Below, in pieces: positions 62,918-64,000 of a stretch of 64,000 nt of DNA (the first letter of the stretch is position 1; each line of letters starts with the position of its first letter). Source of the stretch: Haloferax massiliensis. Its GTDB lineage: Archaea; Halobacteriota; Halobacteria; Halobacteriales; Haloferacaceae. The notes beneath the pieces were generated by a model, which saw nothing but the letters and a program-made list of their open reading frames with translations, was not told where the DNA came from and made no database searches. The position numbers were made by a program, and so were the translations under genes. The stretch is from assembly GCF_001368915.1 (NCBI RefSeq), contig NZ_CSTE01000004.1, positions 163,818-227,817 of the forward strand. The letters run 5' to 3'.

Positions 62918-63813
62918 GCTCGCTCACCCCCGTCGTACGCGACCAACGCGGCCGCGACGACGACCCCGGTTGCTCGGAGCACCGTCGCGGGGACGCCGGC
63001 CGCGCAGAACAACGCGGCTCCGAGTGCGACGGCGAGCCGACCGTCGCGGAGCGCGGAGACGACGCCGGCTGTTCCGCCGGCCGCGGCGAAGGCGACGAGA
63101 CCCGCCGGAACGCCGACGACACCGCCGCCGACGAGCAGTACCGCCCCCGCGACGTACGGTGCGCTCGCGGCGGTTGCAAGCACAGTCGCTCCCGCGGCGA
63201 CACCGGCAAGCGCGCTGGTTCGGTCCCAGCCGACAGCGAGCGGGACGACGCCGACCGCGGTGAGCGCGACCCCGGAGCCGAGCGGCCGAAGCGTCGCCGG
63301 CATCACGCCGGCGGTCGCCGCGAGGGAGGTCGCCACGCCAACCGCGGCGAGGCCGACCGGCGCGGCTCGTCGGACCCCGTTCCACTCTCGTTTCCGTCCG
63401 AGCGCGGCGAGCCTGTCCGCCGCGACGACCGCGAAGCCGACCGAAACGCCGATTGCGGCCGGCTGCCACGCCGCGGCCGCCGTCACGAGTGCCAGGACTC
63501 CGAACCCGCCGACGAAGGCGAGCCCCACGCGTTCGGCTCCGGCGTCGGCGGTCGACGCGAGAAGCAGCGCCGCGAGCGCGGGCCCGACGACGGCGAGGCC
63601 CGACCAGTCCGCCGCGAGCGTCGCGACGCCCCCCGGGAGGCCGCCGGGAACGTTGTGGCCGACGCGATACGCCGTCACCGCGGCGACCGGGCACAGCGCC
63701 AGTATCCCGGCCAGTATCCGAAACGTTCGCCCGGGCGTTCGAGACCGAAGCGCGGTGATATCGGCCAACGGGGAGGCCGAACCGACCGCATCTTCGACTC
63801 CGCGACCGCTCAT
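62914..63813 (-). CDS. Polytopic membrane protein of the respiratory operon
   Basis: A 299-residue protein with eight or nine Ala/Gly/Val-rich helices. Its overall form resembles membrane-anchor subunits (NrfD/DmsC-like) of molybdoenzymes, but no quinone-site or heme-ligand motif is clear. ATG overlaps the TorD-like stop (ATGA at 63810-63813) and its end overlaps the HEAT gene start. It may anchor the enzyme or pass electrons; the assignment rests mainly on context. Confidence 0.65.
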   Translation of the reverse strand: MSGRGVEDAVGSASPLADITALRSRTPGRTFRILAGILALCPVAAVTAYRVGHNVPGGLPGGVATLAADWSGLAVVGPALAALLLASTADAGAERVGLAFVGGFGVLALVTAAAAWQPAAIGVSVGFAVVAADRLAALGRKREWNGVRRAAPVGLAAVGVATSLAATAGVMPATLRPLGSGVALTAVGVVPLAVGWDRTSALAGVAAGATVLATAASAPYVAGAVLLVGGGVVGVPAGLVAFAAAGGTAGVVSALRDGRLAVALGAALFCAAGVPATVLRATGVVVAAALVAYDGGERA

Positions 63814-64000
63814 GCGCCGTCACCTCCCTCGAACCGCGCGGCGAGCGCGCGCTGGTCGGCGGCGACGAACCGGTCGAGGAAGTCCGCGACTTCGCCGTAC
63901 AGGCCCGAGCCGGGCGTGTCGGCCGCTCGTTCAGCCAAGCCCCCGGCGACGACGTGGAGGTGGCGGTCGTGGAAATCGAGCCGCGCCCGCGCCGCGTCGT
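63810..64000 (-). CDS. TorD-family chaperone (N-terminus cut by window edge)
   Basis: Only the last 62 residues are visible. They include RLDFHDRHLHVVAGGLAERA and SGLYGEVADFLDRFVAADQR, which match the C-terminal half of TorD/DmsD/NarJ chaperones (FHxxH then LYxxVADFLxxFV). These chaperones bind Tat signals of molybdenum enzymes and aid cofactor insertion. It is the first gene in the visible part of the leftward operon; the catalytic subunit probably lies to the right of the window. Confidence 0.75.
   Translation of the reverse strand, partial: DAARARLDFHDRHLHVVAGGLAERAADTPGSGLYGEVADFLDRFVAADQRALAARFEGGDGA

Noticed and set aside
60414..63263. 949-codon rightward frame opposite MobA, Mrp and HEAT genes
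   Set aside because: It crosses three genes with clear families on the other strand, and its protein is low-complexity Arg/Ser.
1..64000. tRNA, rRNA or other structural RNA genes
   Set aside because: No tRNA arm pattern or rRNA segment was recognised by eye on either strand; a covariance-model scan would be needed to exclude small RNAs.

Overview
The window is haloarchaeal DNA, of a Haloferax-like type, although the genus cannot be fixed from the sequence alone. The evidence is high GC with GC-rich third positions, acidic proteins, twin-arginine signals joined to lipoboxes, TATA elements close to start codons, and many 1-4 nt stop/start overlaps. No rRNA, tRNA or CRISPR array was seen. The mix of catabolic islands, a surface-glycan locus and decayed insertion sequences suggests an accessory replicon or a variable chromosomal region.

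Layout. (1) 1-3510: a TatD-type hydrolase (cut by the window edge), a small zinc ribbon, and an inositol-phosphate synthase overlapping an alkaline-phosphatase-superfamily phosphodiesterase. This set resembles part of an Ebo-type cluster. (2) 3628-8844: a 1738-residue secreted mosaic with ThuA, soluble-dehydrogenase-type propeller, HEAT repeats, three carbohydrate-binding-like modules and a cupredoxin domain at each end. (3) 9293-20749: a Tm-1-like (UPF0261) protein, a Liv-type ABC importer, a PQQ-propeller lipoprotein, the PF09370 TIM-barrel protein that forms the other half of Tm-1, a cupin and an AEC permease. This looks like an uncharacterised uptake and breakdown system. (4) 21567-40770: a polysaccharide or surface-glycan locus with an epimerase, GT2 and GT4 transferases, a flippase, an ATP-grasp enzyme, a FkbM methyltransferase, two sulfatase-fold proteins, a deacetylase-FemAB-GT4 operon of the exosortase (XrtA) type, and two secreted GH16 glucanases. 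(5) 41249-47403: envelope genes, including a YdjM-like protein, two PQQ-propeller lipoproteins, an AAA ATPase and small membrane proteins. (6) 47665-48466: decayed transposase debris. (7) 49057-56078: an IclR regulator, mannonate dehydratase, a TRAP transporter, a short-chain dehydrogenase and a zinc alcohol dehydrogenase, which together read as a hexuronate/polyol catabolic island. (8) 56252-58217: an array of IS6-type copies holding AT-rich passenger genes. (9) 58283-59836: a GH43 glycosidase lying between IS remnants. (10) 60140-64000: a leftward operon of a TorD-like chaperone (cut), a membrane protein, a HEAT protein, an Mrp ATPase fused to DUF2249, and MobA. It points to maturation of a molybdenum respiratory enzyme encoded beyond the right edge.

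The most novel-looking items are the split Tm-1 pair around an ABC importer, the three-domain Mrp-DUF2249 fusion, the double-cupredoxin ThuA giant, the XrtA-style glycan cassette in an archaeon, and the IS6 array with inverted outer ends.
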